DNA of 8,788 nt from Cytophagales bacterium. GTDB taxonomy: Bacteria > Bacteroidota > Bacteroidia > Cytophagales > Cyclobacteriaceae. The DNA is taken from assembly GCA_029262935.1 (NCBI GenBank), contig JAJCYK010000141.1:1-8788 (forward strand), written 5' to 3'. The translations under genes were made by a program, and so were the position numbers. Below are positions 1 to 7,447 of the stretch, one piece after another. Positions within the stretch are counted from its first letter, which is position 1. Each line of letters opens with the position of its first letter. The notes beneath the pieces are model-generated. The model was not told the DNA's origin, searched no databases, and saw nothing but the letters and a program-made list of their open reading frames with translations.

Positions 1-93
1 TCCACCTCTTCCCATTCCGAACAGAGCAGTTAAGCCCGGTAGCGCTGATGGTACTGCCTTCACCGGTGGGAGAGTAGGTCGTCGCCAGACCTT
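1..93 (+). rRNA. rrf: 5S ribosomal RNA, 3' part (5' end outside window)
   Basis: The sequence opens inside a 5S rRNA gene. It shows the conserved loop B/C stretch (CCCATTCCGAACAGAG then AGTTAAGCCC) and the loop D/E region with GATGGTACTG, ending in GGGAGAGTAGGTCGTCGCC. The final CCAGACCTT would be the 3' strand of helix I; its partner lies left of the window, so the exact 3' end (about 93) is inferred. The gene closes an rRNA operon read left to right, with an intrinsic terminator directly after it and no tRNA behind it. Confidence 0.95.
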
Positions 94-95
94 AT

Positions 96-133
96 AAAGA
101 GTGTATCTCCAATGGGTGGTACACTCTTTTTTT
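96..133 (+). terminator. Intrinsic terminator of the rRNA operon
   Basis: A perfect 10-base inverted repeat (AAAGAGTGTA at 96-105 with TACACTCTTT at 120-129) encloses a 14-base loop and runs into a T-tract at 127-133. It lies three bases after the 5S rRNA end, as expected for the terminator of an rrn operon. On the opposite strand the T-tract is weak, so it is unlikely to stop leftward transcripts efficiently. Confidence 0.9.
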
Positions 134-275
134 ATGCCCTAAGATCAAAATCAGATTTGATCGCATCTTTCTTATAATCCCTTTTGAACGGCTTAAAATC
201 CGGACTTATACCCTAAAAACACTTTTTTTGAATGGCCCTGCAAAAGGTTTTCTTTAAAATGCCGTTATTAGTATC
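134..275 (+). promoter_or_regulatory. Spacer with weak promoter candidates for the lipoprotein gene
   Basis: These 142 bases lie between the rrn terminator and the lipoprotein ATG, so the lipoprotein gene needs its own promoter here. The best-spaced candidate is TTGAAC (184-189), 17 bases, TATACC (207-212), each matching 4 of 6 sigma-70-type positions. A perfect TATAAT at 173-178 has only a TTTG (156-159) 13 bases upstream, which is too close. No good match to the Bacteroidota -7 element (TAnnTTTG) was found. No Shine-Dalgarno sequence precedes the ATG, which is normal in this phylum. Confidence 0.25.
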
Positions 276-734
276 ATGAAACAAAACTACGCCTACATAT
301 ACTTCGTTTTTCTAAGCCTTTTGGTCATAGGCTGTTCTAAACCGAAACAACCGGAGTTTGTAAAAATTAAAAGTTTGGATATTCAGGAGTTTACGGATAC
401 CAAAGTAACAGTGGCAGGAGAGGCTGTATTAAATAACCCCAATAAATTTTCAGTAACTGTAAAGGAAATTGACGTGTCCGTAACCATCAACGATAAGGCG
501 GTAGGTAAAGTGAATCAAATAGGAGATATCAAAGTTCCGGCTAACTCTGAATTTGATGTGCCCTTAGTCATAGACTTTGCCCCTAAAGATGTGTATGATA
601 ACCTACTTTCGGGACTAATGAGTTTTATTGCTAAAGGTGAATTGGAGGTTCACTATGAAGGAGTTATTAAAATGAAGGCTGCAGGCATAACTTTTAAAGT
701 GCCGATCGATCATAGAGATGATGTGAAAATCTAA
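276..734 (+). CDS. LEA14/WHy-type lipoprotein
   Basis: The 152-residue protein starts with a lipoprotein signal peptide: a short polar start, a hydrophobic stretch at residues 8-19 and the lipobox LVIGC with Cys20 as the lipidation site. The mature part (about residues 30-148) resembles the LEA14/water-stress-and-hypersensitive-response fold, a small beta sandwich. Its typical phrase NNPNKFSVTVKEIDVSV (residues 53-69) is followed by INDKAVGKV and a region where the protein prepares a PANSEFDVPLVIDF strand. Family members are envelope proteins of mostly unknown role, often linked to desiccation or stress, so no reaction is proposed. The ATG at 276 is the only start that keeps the whole signal peptide. 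The gene ends with TAA at 732-734, overlapping the stop of the convergent M16 gene, and it stands alone behind the rRNA operon. Confidence 0.85.
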   Translation: MKQNYAYIYFVFLSLLVIGCSKPKQPEFVKIKSLDIQEFTDTKVTVAGEAVLNNPNKFSVTVKEIDVSVTINDKAVGKVNQIGDIKVPANSEFDVPLVIDFAPKDVYDNLLSGLMSFIAKGELEVHYEGVIKMKAAGITFKVPIDHRDDVKI

Positions 735-1993
735 CCGATAACTACCTGACTCAGATTTTCCAAAGGCATATAGGCCCTACTAATTTCTAATAGGCTTTCG
801 TTGTCTATTTTCTTAAGAGTTTCAAAGAATCTTTGATAGTAGCTGTAATCCAAGTCATTAAAATGGATGGTTTTAAACTTATCAGCTAAAGCAAAAGGCG
901 TATCTATCTCCGATGCAAAGGCACCAGCCATATAACTGGTAACGGTTTGTAATTCTTCTGCAGGCACCAATTCTTTTTGTAACTGTTTGATCTCCTTGTG
1001 AATTTCAAAAATCGTTTGAGCTCTAAAGCTCTTTTTAACCTCTGTTCCAATTAGAAACATACTTCCTTGCTCTAAATGCGTAATTGCGGAATGAATGCCA
1101 TAGGTGAACCCCTTTTCTTCCCGAATATTCTTCATAAGCCTGGAACCAAAGTACCCTCCCAAAATTTCATTAACTACCATTATCTTAAAGTAGTCTGCAT
1201 GGTGACGATCAACGATGGGCATGCCCAAACGAATGGTGGACTGTAGGCTTTCTTCCTTCTCTCCTAGGTATTCTTGCGGCTGATATTCATGTGAATGATC
1301 TAAAGCACTAAGCGGATTCTTAAAAGGCAGATCACCCAAATACTTATTTAGCAGTTTGACATCGCTTTCATCCACCTGGCCTGCTATAATGATTTCCAAG
1401 GCGCCATGCATCTTAGATTCAAAATGCTCTTTTAACAGGGCTATTTCAATGGCATTAATATCTGAAAAGTCTAAACTGCGACCGTATGGGTGCTGCGTAC
1501 TAAAGATAAGCTCACGAAATTTTCTAGAAGCTACGAAGTTGTTTTTCTCAAGATCAACCTGAAGTCTTTGGCGTCGGATCTGCTGCAGCTTTGCCAGCTC
1601 CTCTTCTCCAAACAAAGGTTGATGGAGCAATTCCGCCAACACCGGAAGCAACATCTCCAGATGTTTTCTTAAATGATGTATGGTTACGGTAATGAAATCA
1701 AACCCAGGAGTGACTTCTATAAAAGCGCCAATTCCATCAAAGAAATCAGAAACCTCCCTGGAACTTATGTGTTTGGTCCCCTCAAGAAGCATTTTCCCAA
1801 CAAAGAAACTTACACCGGGATGCGTTTCATGTAGTTTGCCTGCTTTAAAAATCACTTCTAAGCGGGCAACTGGTTGTGCACCCGCATTGATATAGTGTCC
1901 TCTTATGCCGTTGTCCAGGACAAAAGGTATTGCTTCTACCAAGTCTACCCGATCTACAGCGTAAGAAGGGGGAGCGACGGTACGATTGAGCAT
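731..1993 (-). CDS. M16-family (insulinase/pitrilysin-like) protein lacking the zinc motif
   Basis: The 420-residue protein has the two-domain M16 half layout: an N-terminal peptidase-like domain (about 20-180) and a C-terminal M16C-type domain (about 190-380). The active-site helix normally reads HxxEH before a conserved GT. Here the aligned segment is F63-F-V-G66-K67 before EGT (71-73), so both zinc histidines and the catalytic glutamate are gone. The C-terminal domain keeps the substrate-positioning segment SRLMKNIREEKGFTYG (residues 284-299) with Arg291 and Tyr298. It should therefore bind peptides or pair with an active M16 partner rather than cut. The N terminus (MLNRTVAPP) lacks a signal peptide, so it is probably cytoplasmic. 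No active partner is in the window. It is the last gene of the leftward cluster, 14 bases after porV, and its TAG overlaps the convergent lipoprotein stop. Confidence 0.88.
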   Translation of the reverse strand: MLNRTVAPPSYAVDRVDLVEAIPFVLDNGIRGHYINAGAQPVARLEVIFKAGKLHETHPGVSFFVGKMLLEGTKHISSREVSDFFDGIGAFIEVTPGFDFITVTIHHLRKHLEMLLPVLAELLHQPLFGEEELAKLQQIRRQRLQVDLEKNNFVASRKFRELIFSTQHPYGRSLDFSDINAIEIALLKEHFESKMHGALEIIIAGQVDESDVKLLNKYLGDLPFKNPLSALDHSHEYQPQEYLGEKEESLQSTIRLGMPIVDRHHADYFKIMVVNEILGGYFGSRLMKNIREEKGFTYGIHSAITHLEQGSMFLIGTEVKKSFRAQTIFEIHKEIKQLQKELVPAEELQTVTSYMAGAFASEIDTPFALADKFKTIHFNDLDYSYYQRFFETLKKIDNESLLEISRAYMPLENLSQVVIG

Positions 1994-1994
1994 G

Positions 1995-2006
1995 GGACCT
2001 CAGTCC
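1995..2006 (-). other. Short hairpin just upstream of the M16 start
   Basis: In the 14 bases between the porV stop and the M16 ATG, the leftward transcript reads GGAC-TGAG-GTCC, a perfect 4-base-pair stem with a four-base loop ending two bases before the start codon. It holds the only purine-rich Shine-Dalgarno-like bases (AGGA, GAGG) in the gap. It could modulate ribosome entry, but a 4-bp stem is also easily a chance occurrence. Confidence 0.25.
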
Positions 2007-2007
2007 T

Positions 2008-3237
2008 CTAGTTGGAGTTGTTAAAATCGAATAATAAGCTGAATCTTAAGGTTTCAGCCAGCGGGTGTTCCTGCTCGGTAGGGATCAAATAAGCAAAGTC
2101 AATACCAAAGACTTGGTATCTGAATCCTAGTCCTACGGTAAAATACTTGCGATCACCTTTGTTTTGGTGTTCATAAAAGTAACCGGCACGAGCTGCAAAT
2201 ATTTGGTTGTACCAATATTCTGCTCCAAAAGATATCATTACCTCCTGAAGTTCTTCACTAAACCCACCAGGTGCATCCGCAAAGGAGCCGAACATGCCCG
2301 AAATCACCCCTCGATTAGGGTCTTTACCATCCAGGATAACGGGATCCCCATTGGTGTCTAGAACGATTACACCGTTTTCATCTGTTTCGAATATGGGAGG
2401 TGATGGCACCATTAATTTGTTGATATCTAATGCAAAAGTAATGGTGTTGTATTGGTCAAAACTTGTTTTAAAGGCAGTACCTAATCGTAGATTGGTAGGT
2501 AAAAAATCTTTCGTAGCATCATTCAAGTAAGAGATTTTCCCTCCAATATTAGAGATAGAGCCCGCGAAAGCTATATTGGAAGTAGTTGTTCCTACTTCGA
2601 TGTCTTTGTTGTAATAAATTCCTATGTCACCGGCTACGGAAGTCCCAGCTTTATTGTCATTACCTAATGAGGCGATGTTTTGAGTAAGGTTACTATGGAT
2701 AAATCTCAACGTTACTCCAACGCCTAAATTTTCGCTTAGTTTCCTGCTGTAGGTACCTCCAACAGTCCATTCACGAGGTCTAACGCTACCTGTGGGGTTA
2801 CCCATTCCGTCAAATAGGTTGATATCACCCAGGTCAAAATAACGCAATGATACTCCAATTGCTTGATCATCAGATAACTTGTAGTAACCTGAAAGATAAG
2901 ATATAGACATATCGTCCACGATTTTACTTAACCAGGGCGTATAACTAAGGGAAAACCCCATTTCTGACTCATTAAAGGCAAGTTTACCGGCATTCCAATA
3001 AGTGGAATTTGCGTCAGGGCTGATGGCCGCACCTGCATCCCCCATGGCCGCTGAACGAGCGTCCGGGCTAATAGATAAAAACCCTACCGCCGAAGTAATA
3101 ACCCTCCTGGTGGTGTCTTGACCTACGAATTGCGCTTGAATGTCTGCATTCGCGCCAAACATCAATAGGATCATGACAAAAAATATGGTGATATTCCTAC
3201 GCATTGCTAATTTTTTAAGGACTACAAAGTTAATCAT
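2008..3237 (-). CDS. porV: Type IX secretion outer-membrane protein PorV (LptO)
   Basis: The 409-residue protein is a FadL-like outer-membrane beta barrel, close to the usual PorV length. PorV binds the C-terminal signal of T9SS cargo at the translocon and delivers it to the PorU sortase. Diagnostic is the N-terminal hatch segment SPDARSAAMGDAG (57-69) followed by SPDANSTYWNAGKLAF (73-88). Repeated amphipathic strands follow, ending in an aromatic-rich C-terminal strand (LRFSLLFDF). A signal peptide lies at about residues 12-35, with cleavage likely after IQA. Two starts are possible. ATG at 3237 overlaps the porU stop as ATGA and suggests translational coupling. ATG at 3204 (residue 12, MRRNITIFF) gives a neater signal peptide and 398 residues. 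The longer form is listed for the coupling argument. An acidic loop at 284-306 appears expanded. PorU is directly upstream and the M16 gene 14 bases downstream. Confidence 0.95.
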   Translation of the reverse strand: MINFVVLKKLAMRRNITIFFVMILLMFGANADIQAQFVGQDTTRRVITSAVGFLSISPDARSAAMGDAGAAISPDANSTYWNAGKLAFNESEMGFSLSYTPWLSKIVDDMSISYLSGYYKLSDDQAIGVSLRYFDLGDINLFDGMGNPTGSVRPREWTVGGTYSRKLSENLGVGVTLRFIHSNLTQNIASLGNDNKAGTSVAGDIGIYYNKDIEVGTTTSNIAFAGSISNIGGKISYLNDATKDFLPTNLRLGTAFKTSFDQYNTITFALDINKLMVPSPPIFETDENGVIVLDTNGDPVILDGKDPNRGVISGMFGSFADAPGGFSEELQEVMISFGAEYWYNQIFAARAGYFYEHQNKGDRKYFTVGLGFRYQVFGIDFAYLIPTEQEHPLAETLRFSLLFDFNNSN

Positions 3238-6200
3238 TTTATTAATACCAATTTTCTATATTCTTCACTTTTATCCCCGTTAGTCGTTGATTTAACTACT
3301 ACTTTATACAGGTATAGCCCGCTTTTAAGCGGAGTTCCAAAGGAGTTCGTTCCTTGCCATGTGATCCCATCAATAGAGGAAGGGCTGCTAGAAAATTCCC
3401 TGCTAAGTGTTCGAACTAGTTGACCTTTCTGATCATAAATAAAAATAGCCACCTCTAGTGGGCTTCCTGCTCGATTGTGATCAATCTGAAAAGTGGTTGA
3501 TGCCTGAAAAGGGTTGGGATAATTTAAAACCCGATGTAACGCCAACGCTGGATTCTCCACGACCACAAAGTCTAACGACGATTCATTGGAGTTATTGTAT
3601 ACATCCCATGCCTTTAGTGTTATCGTGTAATTTCCTTCTTCCAGACTGCTTAAAGGATAATTAACCGTTCCACTTTGGTAACTGTCCACATCGGCCCGGT
3701 AAAAGTCGTTTAGGATGAAACTTTGCTCCTTGTTAAGGTCTGCAGTAATATCTTGACCAAAACCAATATTACTGATGTTTATACCATTTTCGTCACTGAT
3801 TTCTGCTATAAGCATGGTGTTTTTGCCAGTAGACCCTCCATTTCTAAAGCTGGTATCGTCCATGTATAACGAGATCACTGGGGGGGTATTATCTACAGGG
3901 GCATCTTTATTGCTACCTCCAATGACAAAGGAAATAGTAGCACCTCCGGCGTCTACGAGACCGCTTTCACTGACACCATATAGGCTTATTTTCCCTTTTC
4001 CTATTTGATAATTGATGTTTTTTGGTATTCTAAAGTTAACTTCAAATTTACCAGCAGTGATACTTGCTAGGCCCCTAAAGATAACGCTGTTCCGTTCTTG
4101 AAAAGTAAATACTCGGCCACCATCACTGCCCAAAGTCTCTGATACTGTAGCTTTGTCAAAGACCGTTACTTCCGCGGATCCTTGGTAGGAGTTGATCGGG
4201 GTGCCAGTGGGATCCACTACCTCACCAGCAATCCGTACCAAACTCAAAGCTTGTACCGTGTCTCCGGGACTCTGCTGATTTCTTTCAATGTCAGTGATGA
4301 TTAGGTTGTTTTGCGGATACGCCAACTTCATAGAGGGATCGCCTAAAAGGACGAAATTTCGATTGGCTACTATGGTATAGCTGTCATTCTTGACGAACTG
4401 GAAGATTTCGCCTAACGTGGGATAGCCCTCATCACCCGAGTTTAGCGCAACTTCGTAAAAGGCCTTGTTTAAAATGAAATTCTTACTGGCAAAAACGGGC
4501 CTAGCGGTGGTTACCAGCCCAATCGCCCCTCCTTGTGGGTTGGTGATCAGTTTTTCAGCTCCAGATATTCTTACAGGATCATCGTGTCGTCCAAATTCGC
4601 AAGTAGCTGTTACGAAGAAGGGTAACCTGTCATAATTATCCCAGTTGGCAATCATATTCTGATTTAAAATCGTCTCATCTGCCCAACGAAATTCGCTGCC
4701 ATGTCCTGTATAATTGATTATTAAAGCTCCTTTTTTCACAGCTTCATCAATCATTTGGTTCACTGTTTGGGCGCTTTCTCCATTAGGTGTTTGCTCTTGA
4801 GGAAAGGCGTCCAGAAAGATCTTATTTACATTAAAATCTTGGCTGGCGGTATCCACCATAGTAGCCAATTGGTCGGCGTCCCGTTGGTGTAAGTTAAAAT
4901 CGCCGTCGTCCGCTACGTAATAAATATCCTGTCGCCAACTACCCAGAGTTGCAGGGTTCGTAGCATAATGAATCAATTTGTCTACTACTACTTGCGCTTC
5001 AGACGGGGTTGAAACAGGTAAACGCCCTACGCTGATATCCATTAAATGACCACCTGTACCAGATAGGTTTTCCTCCCAACTTCCCTCATCAGCATCAAGA
5101 AAAGTAAAATAGTCGTCAGAGTTGTGGCTAAAAATGGGATCTAAAGAATTCCTGGACTCATAGGTAGGAACAAAATTACTGTTGTTGTTTGTTACGTTTT
5201 TATAGTCATAAGAACACCTTCCGAATAACAGTACATACTTCAGCACCGGATCCTTTTCGTAAAGGTATTTAAGATAATCTCTAATAGCAGTAACATCTTG
5301 AGCTCCAGAGCTAAACTCATTGTAGATTTCTTCTGGAGTTACCACCGATACGCTCAGTTGATCATTTTGAGCTCTGAATGCCGCAAGCTGCTCTGCTTGA
5401 GCTCGCCAACCTTGGTGGGTGATAATAAGCAACTGTGGGGTTTCATACCCTTTGATGTTTTGATTTGTTACTTGTTCCGTAATGGACGGCACGGGAAAGT
5501 TGGCGCCGTTAAGTATTACGTATTGTTTTAGGGAGCTAGATTCAGCCCCAAACACAGCTTGATCTCCAACCAGTTGAAAGGTTTGGACACTGGGATCTTG
5601 AGGGTTTGTTAGATCCAAAACGAGGGATTCACTGGTGGCATTACCCACCATGTACGTAGAAGTAGGCTCGATGATTGCTTCAGGACTTCTGAAAAAAAGA
5701 TGGTTTCCCGTTAAGGACAGCTCGCCTTCATAAAGGAGTACCAAATAATCTAAGTTTCCCGAGCCACCACCTGCTTGATAATTGGCAGTAATCTCAAATT
5801 CAGAGTTGTTAGCTATCAGATTCTCCGGTATGGCTAAAGTGTCCCGCCCATTCACTCCCCTGGGATCGTAAGTAGCCGATCCTACCCCACCAATGGTGAA
5901 GGAACCTAAAGAGACACCATTAAGGTCAAAGCTCAGGGTAGCTTGACTGTCGTCTTTGTTTACCGCTGCAGCCACTAATCGCAATTCGCTGCCCGGCGCA
6001 AGGATGGGCATATCCGAGAAGGTCACTTCCACGGGATCGTTGTTAAACAGTGATTCTCCATACCATTCTCTGCCTGAACTCAAAATATTTACGACATCTA
6101 ATTCGTGTACTTGATAGCCACTGAATGTATTTACTTGAGGATGTGAGTTACCCAGATCAGGGAGAACTTGCATACGTTTACCATTTTGATCACTTACCGT

Positions 6201-6638
6201 AAGGAAGTAATACGTGGTATCTGCATAGTAATTCTTTTGATAACTAAAAGACCCATCCGGGTTGAAGGATTCCTTATTTGGACCTTGAGCATAAAATAGA
6301 AGGTAATCGTTGACATCGAAACTTCCATCATCCAAACCCACTCCATACAAAGCATTCTCAACTAGATCAAATGCTCTATTGGCGCTATTGTCTTGCGGCA
6401 GCATGCCTCCACCTTGACCATAAACCTGTATTTGATTGGGATCAATCGTATTGGGATCGAATCCCATGGTTTGTAGCAAGTTGAAATCGATTTTGTAAAT
6501 GCCAGAAGAAGTAACACCCAACTTAGCCCAATCGCCGGTGGCAAGTACGGATTGTCCTAACACATCAATGGATGGCATGGCTACCACCAACATTAGGAGT
6601 AAAGTCTTATTTAGATATTTTGGTAGCACTTTATTCAA
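3234..6638 (-). CDS. porU: Type IX secretion system sortase PorU
   Basis: The 1134-residue protein is the T9SS C25-family cysteine peptidase that removes the C-terminal sorting domain from cargo and joins the cargo to the surface lipopolysaccharide. A signal peptide covers residues 1 to about 29. A long N-terminal beta-rich region follows. The gingipain-type C25 catalytic domain spans about 402-775, with the catalytic His646 in INYTGHGS, Cys680 in FFVTATCEFGRHDDP, and the domain-closing NFVLLGDPSMKL (761-772). Ig-like beta domains fill about 790-1030. A C-terminal T9SS/FlgD-like domain starts with NYPNPF (1039-1044), has the WQGTNSFGTPLKSGLYLYKV core and ends in KLVLIK; PorU keeps this domain. 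The start is TTG at 6638, because an in-frame TGA lies at 6650-6648; GTG at 6629 is the alternative. The first ATG (codon 16) would destroy the signal peptide. The stop TGA overlaps the porV ATG. Confidence 0.96.
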   Translation of the reverse strand: MNKVLPKYLNKTLLLMLVVAMPSIDVLGQSVLATGDWAKLGVTSSGIYKIDFNLLQTMGFDPNTIDPNQIQVYGQGGGMLPQDNSANRAFDLVENALYGVGLDDGSFDVNDYLLFYAQGPNKESFNPDGSFSYQKNYYADTTYYFLTVSDQNGKRMQVLPDLGNSHPQVNTFSGYQVHELDVVNILSSGREWYGESLFNNDPVEVTFSDMPILAPGSELRLVAAAVNKDDSQATLSFDLNGVSLGSFTIGGVGSATYDPRGVNGRDTLAIPENLIANNSEFEITANYQAGGGSGNLDYLVLLYEGELSLTGNHLFFRSPEAIIEPTSTYMVGNATSESLVLDLTNPQDPSVQTFQLVGDQAVFGAESSSLKQYVILNGANFPVPSITEQVTNQNIKGYETPQLLIITHQGWRAQAEQLAAFRAQNDQLSVSVVTPEEIYNEFSSGAQDVTAIRDYLKYLYEKDPVLKYVLLFGRCSYDYKNVTNNNSNFVPTYESRNSLDPIFSHNSDDYFTFLDADEGSWEENLSGTGGHLMDISVGRLPVSTPSEAQVVVDKLIHYATNPATLGSWRQDIYYVADDGDFNLHQRDADQLATMVDTASQDFNVNKIFLDAFPQEQTPNGESAQTVNQMIDEAVKKGALIINYTGHGSEFRWADETILNQNMIANWDNYDRLPFFVTATCEFGRHDDPVRISGAEKLITNPQGGAIGLVTTARPVFASKNFILNKAFYEVALNSGDEGYPTLGEIFQFVKNDSYTIVANRNFVLLGDPSMKLAYPQNNLIITDIERNQQSPGDTVQALSLVRIAGEVVDPTGTPINSYQGSAEVTVFDKATVSETLGSDGGRVFTFQERNSVIFRGLASITAGKFEVNFRIPKNINYQIGKGKISLYGVSESGLVDAGGATISFVIGGSNKDAPVDNTPPVISLYMDDTSFRNGGSTGKNTMLIAEISDENGINISNIGFGQDITADLNKEQSFILNDFYRADVDSYQSGTVNYPLSSLEEGNYTITLKAWDVYNNSNESSLDFVVVENPALALHRVLNYPNPFQASTTFQIDHNRAGSPLEVAIFIYDQKGQLVRTLSREFSSSPSSIDGITWQGTNSFGTPLKSGLYLYKVVVKSTTNGDKSEEYRKLVLIK

Positions 6639-6697
6639 CTCTGAGGGTCATCTGACTCACTAATAACCTTTTGCGGGCATTTAATGTTCCAGAATGT

Positions 6698-6726
6698 TAA
6701 AGGTAAAACGATGCATCTTTAAAAAA
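6698..6726 (-). promoter_or_regulatory. Possible promoter of porU
   Basis: In the 116-base gap between pssA and porU the minus strand carries TACCTTTA (6705-6698), matching 5 of the 6 fixed positions of the Bacteroidota -7 element TAnnTTTG. A T-run (6726-6721) lies 15-17 bases upstream in place of the -33 TTTG. The spacing is a little short and the -33 match poor. If real, it would leave a leader of about 50 bases before the porU start. Confidence 0.25.
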
Positions 6727-6758
6727 TTTCTGAAGGGACTAAACAGCCAATACTTCAG
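6721..6758 (-). terminator. Weak intrinsic terminator or attenuator after pssA
   Basis: The minus strand forms CTGAAG (6758-6753) with CTTCAG (6735-6730), enclosing a second four-pair stem (GGCT/AGTC, one G-U pair) capped by GTTT. Three A residues and a run of six T (6726-6721) follow. The stem overlaps the pssA stop codon. The internal loop and modest stem make it weaker than the rrn terminator, so partial termination is more likely than a complete stop. Confidence 0.4.
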
Positions 6759-7447
6759 CGTAGACGATATTGTCGGATTAAGGACAGTACTAGGTACGTA
6801 ACTACAATTAGAGGGATTGCCGTTAAATGGAATATCCCCAATAGTAGTACGCTCAGTACTATAAATACGAAACGAAATTTGTTGTCTGCCCATGTGAAGT
6901 TCTTGAATTTTAATCCAAAAAGCTTGATTTTAGCCACCAAAAGGTAACTCAATATCAAAATCAATGCTATCCAAAATAGGGGTGATTCTAACTCAGGACG
7001 TAAAAACTCCTGATTTTGCTCTATTATAAAAGGAAAACTGCTAATGAAAAACGCATTGGCAGGTGTAGGCAAACCAATAAAATCAGCGCTTTGCTCGGGA
7101 TCAATATTAAATTTCGCCAGCCTTAAAGCAGAAAATAAAGCAATAAGGAAGGCGACATAGGGTAAATTGCTGGCTTCCACATACTCCGAAAAAAGTGTAA
7201 ACACAATGGCAGCAGGAAGAAAGCCAAAGGAAACCATATCCGCTAACGAGTCCAACTGTTTGCCAAGTTCGGAACTAACTCCAATTAAGCGAGCCACCAA
7301 TCCATCACCAAAGTCCAATACACCTGCCAACCATATCATATAAACGGCCAAATGCATTTGGTCCGAAAAAGCCCAGACCACTCCTAAACAGCCGCAAAAC
7401 AAATTGGCAAGTGTAATTACATTGGGTAAAAAGCGCAGTGATTTCAA
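6755..7447 (-). CDS. pssA: CDP-diacylglycerol--serine O-phosphatidyltransferase
   Basis: This 230-residue integral membrane enzyme transfers phosphatidyl from CDP-diacylglycerol to L-serine, making phosphatidylserine, the precursor of phosphatidylethanolamine. The complete CDP-alcohol phosphatidyltransferase motif is visible at residues 45-70 (D45, D48-G49, A52-R53, G62, D66, D70) with the family spacing, and the aspartates would bind the metal and CDP. The N-terminal PNVITLANLFCGC (8-20) is typical of the small type II PssA rather than PgsA. Several hydrophobic segments follow (about 18-45, 72-112, 154-172, 192-224). The length fits the family. The start is TTG: an in-frame TAA lies at 7453-7451 and no ATG occurs before the first membrane helix. 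It begins 7 bases after the MBL gene stop, so the two are probably co-transcribed. Confidence 0.93.
   Translation of the reverse strand: MKSLRFLPNVITLANLFCGCLGVVWAFSDQMHLAVYMIWLAGVLDFGDGLVARLIGVSSELGKQLDSLADMVSFGFLPAAIVFTLFSEYVEASNLPYVAFLIALFSALRLAKFNIDPEQSADFIGLPTPANAFFISSFPFIIEQNQEFLRPELESPLFWIALILILSYLLVAKIKLFGLKFKNFTWADNKFRFVFIVLSVLLLGIFHLTAIPLIVVTYLVLSLIRQYRLR

Noticed and set aside
173..178. Perfect TATAAT upstream of the lipoprotein gene
   Set aside because: The only upstream TTTG/TTGATC is 10-13 bases away, too close for a functional promoter, so it is mentioned only as a weak candidate.
1356..1895. Three plus-strand open frames opposite the M16 gene
   Set aside because: They are antisense shadows of a gene with clear family-wide similarity, with no start signals or domains of their own.
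3775..4008. Plus-strand open frames inside porU (also 3458-3664 and 5298-5531)
   Set aside because: They lie fully antisense to a strongly supported gene and look like low-complexity translations without recognisable features.
3234..6638. Reading the C25 protein as a secreted gingipain-like protease
   Set aside because: Its domain order, length above 1100 residues, LVLIK end and direct coupling to porV identify it as the sortase PorU.
6681..6893. 70-codon minus-strand frame across the pssA 3' end and the following gap
   Set aside because: It overlaps the well-supported pssA in another frame and its sequence shows no domain or signal features; it is a chance frame.
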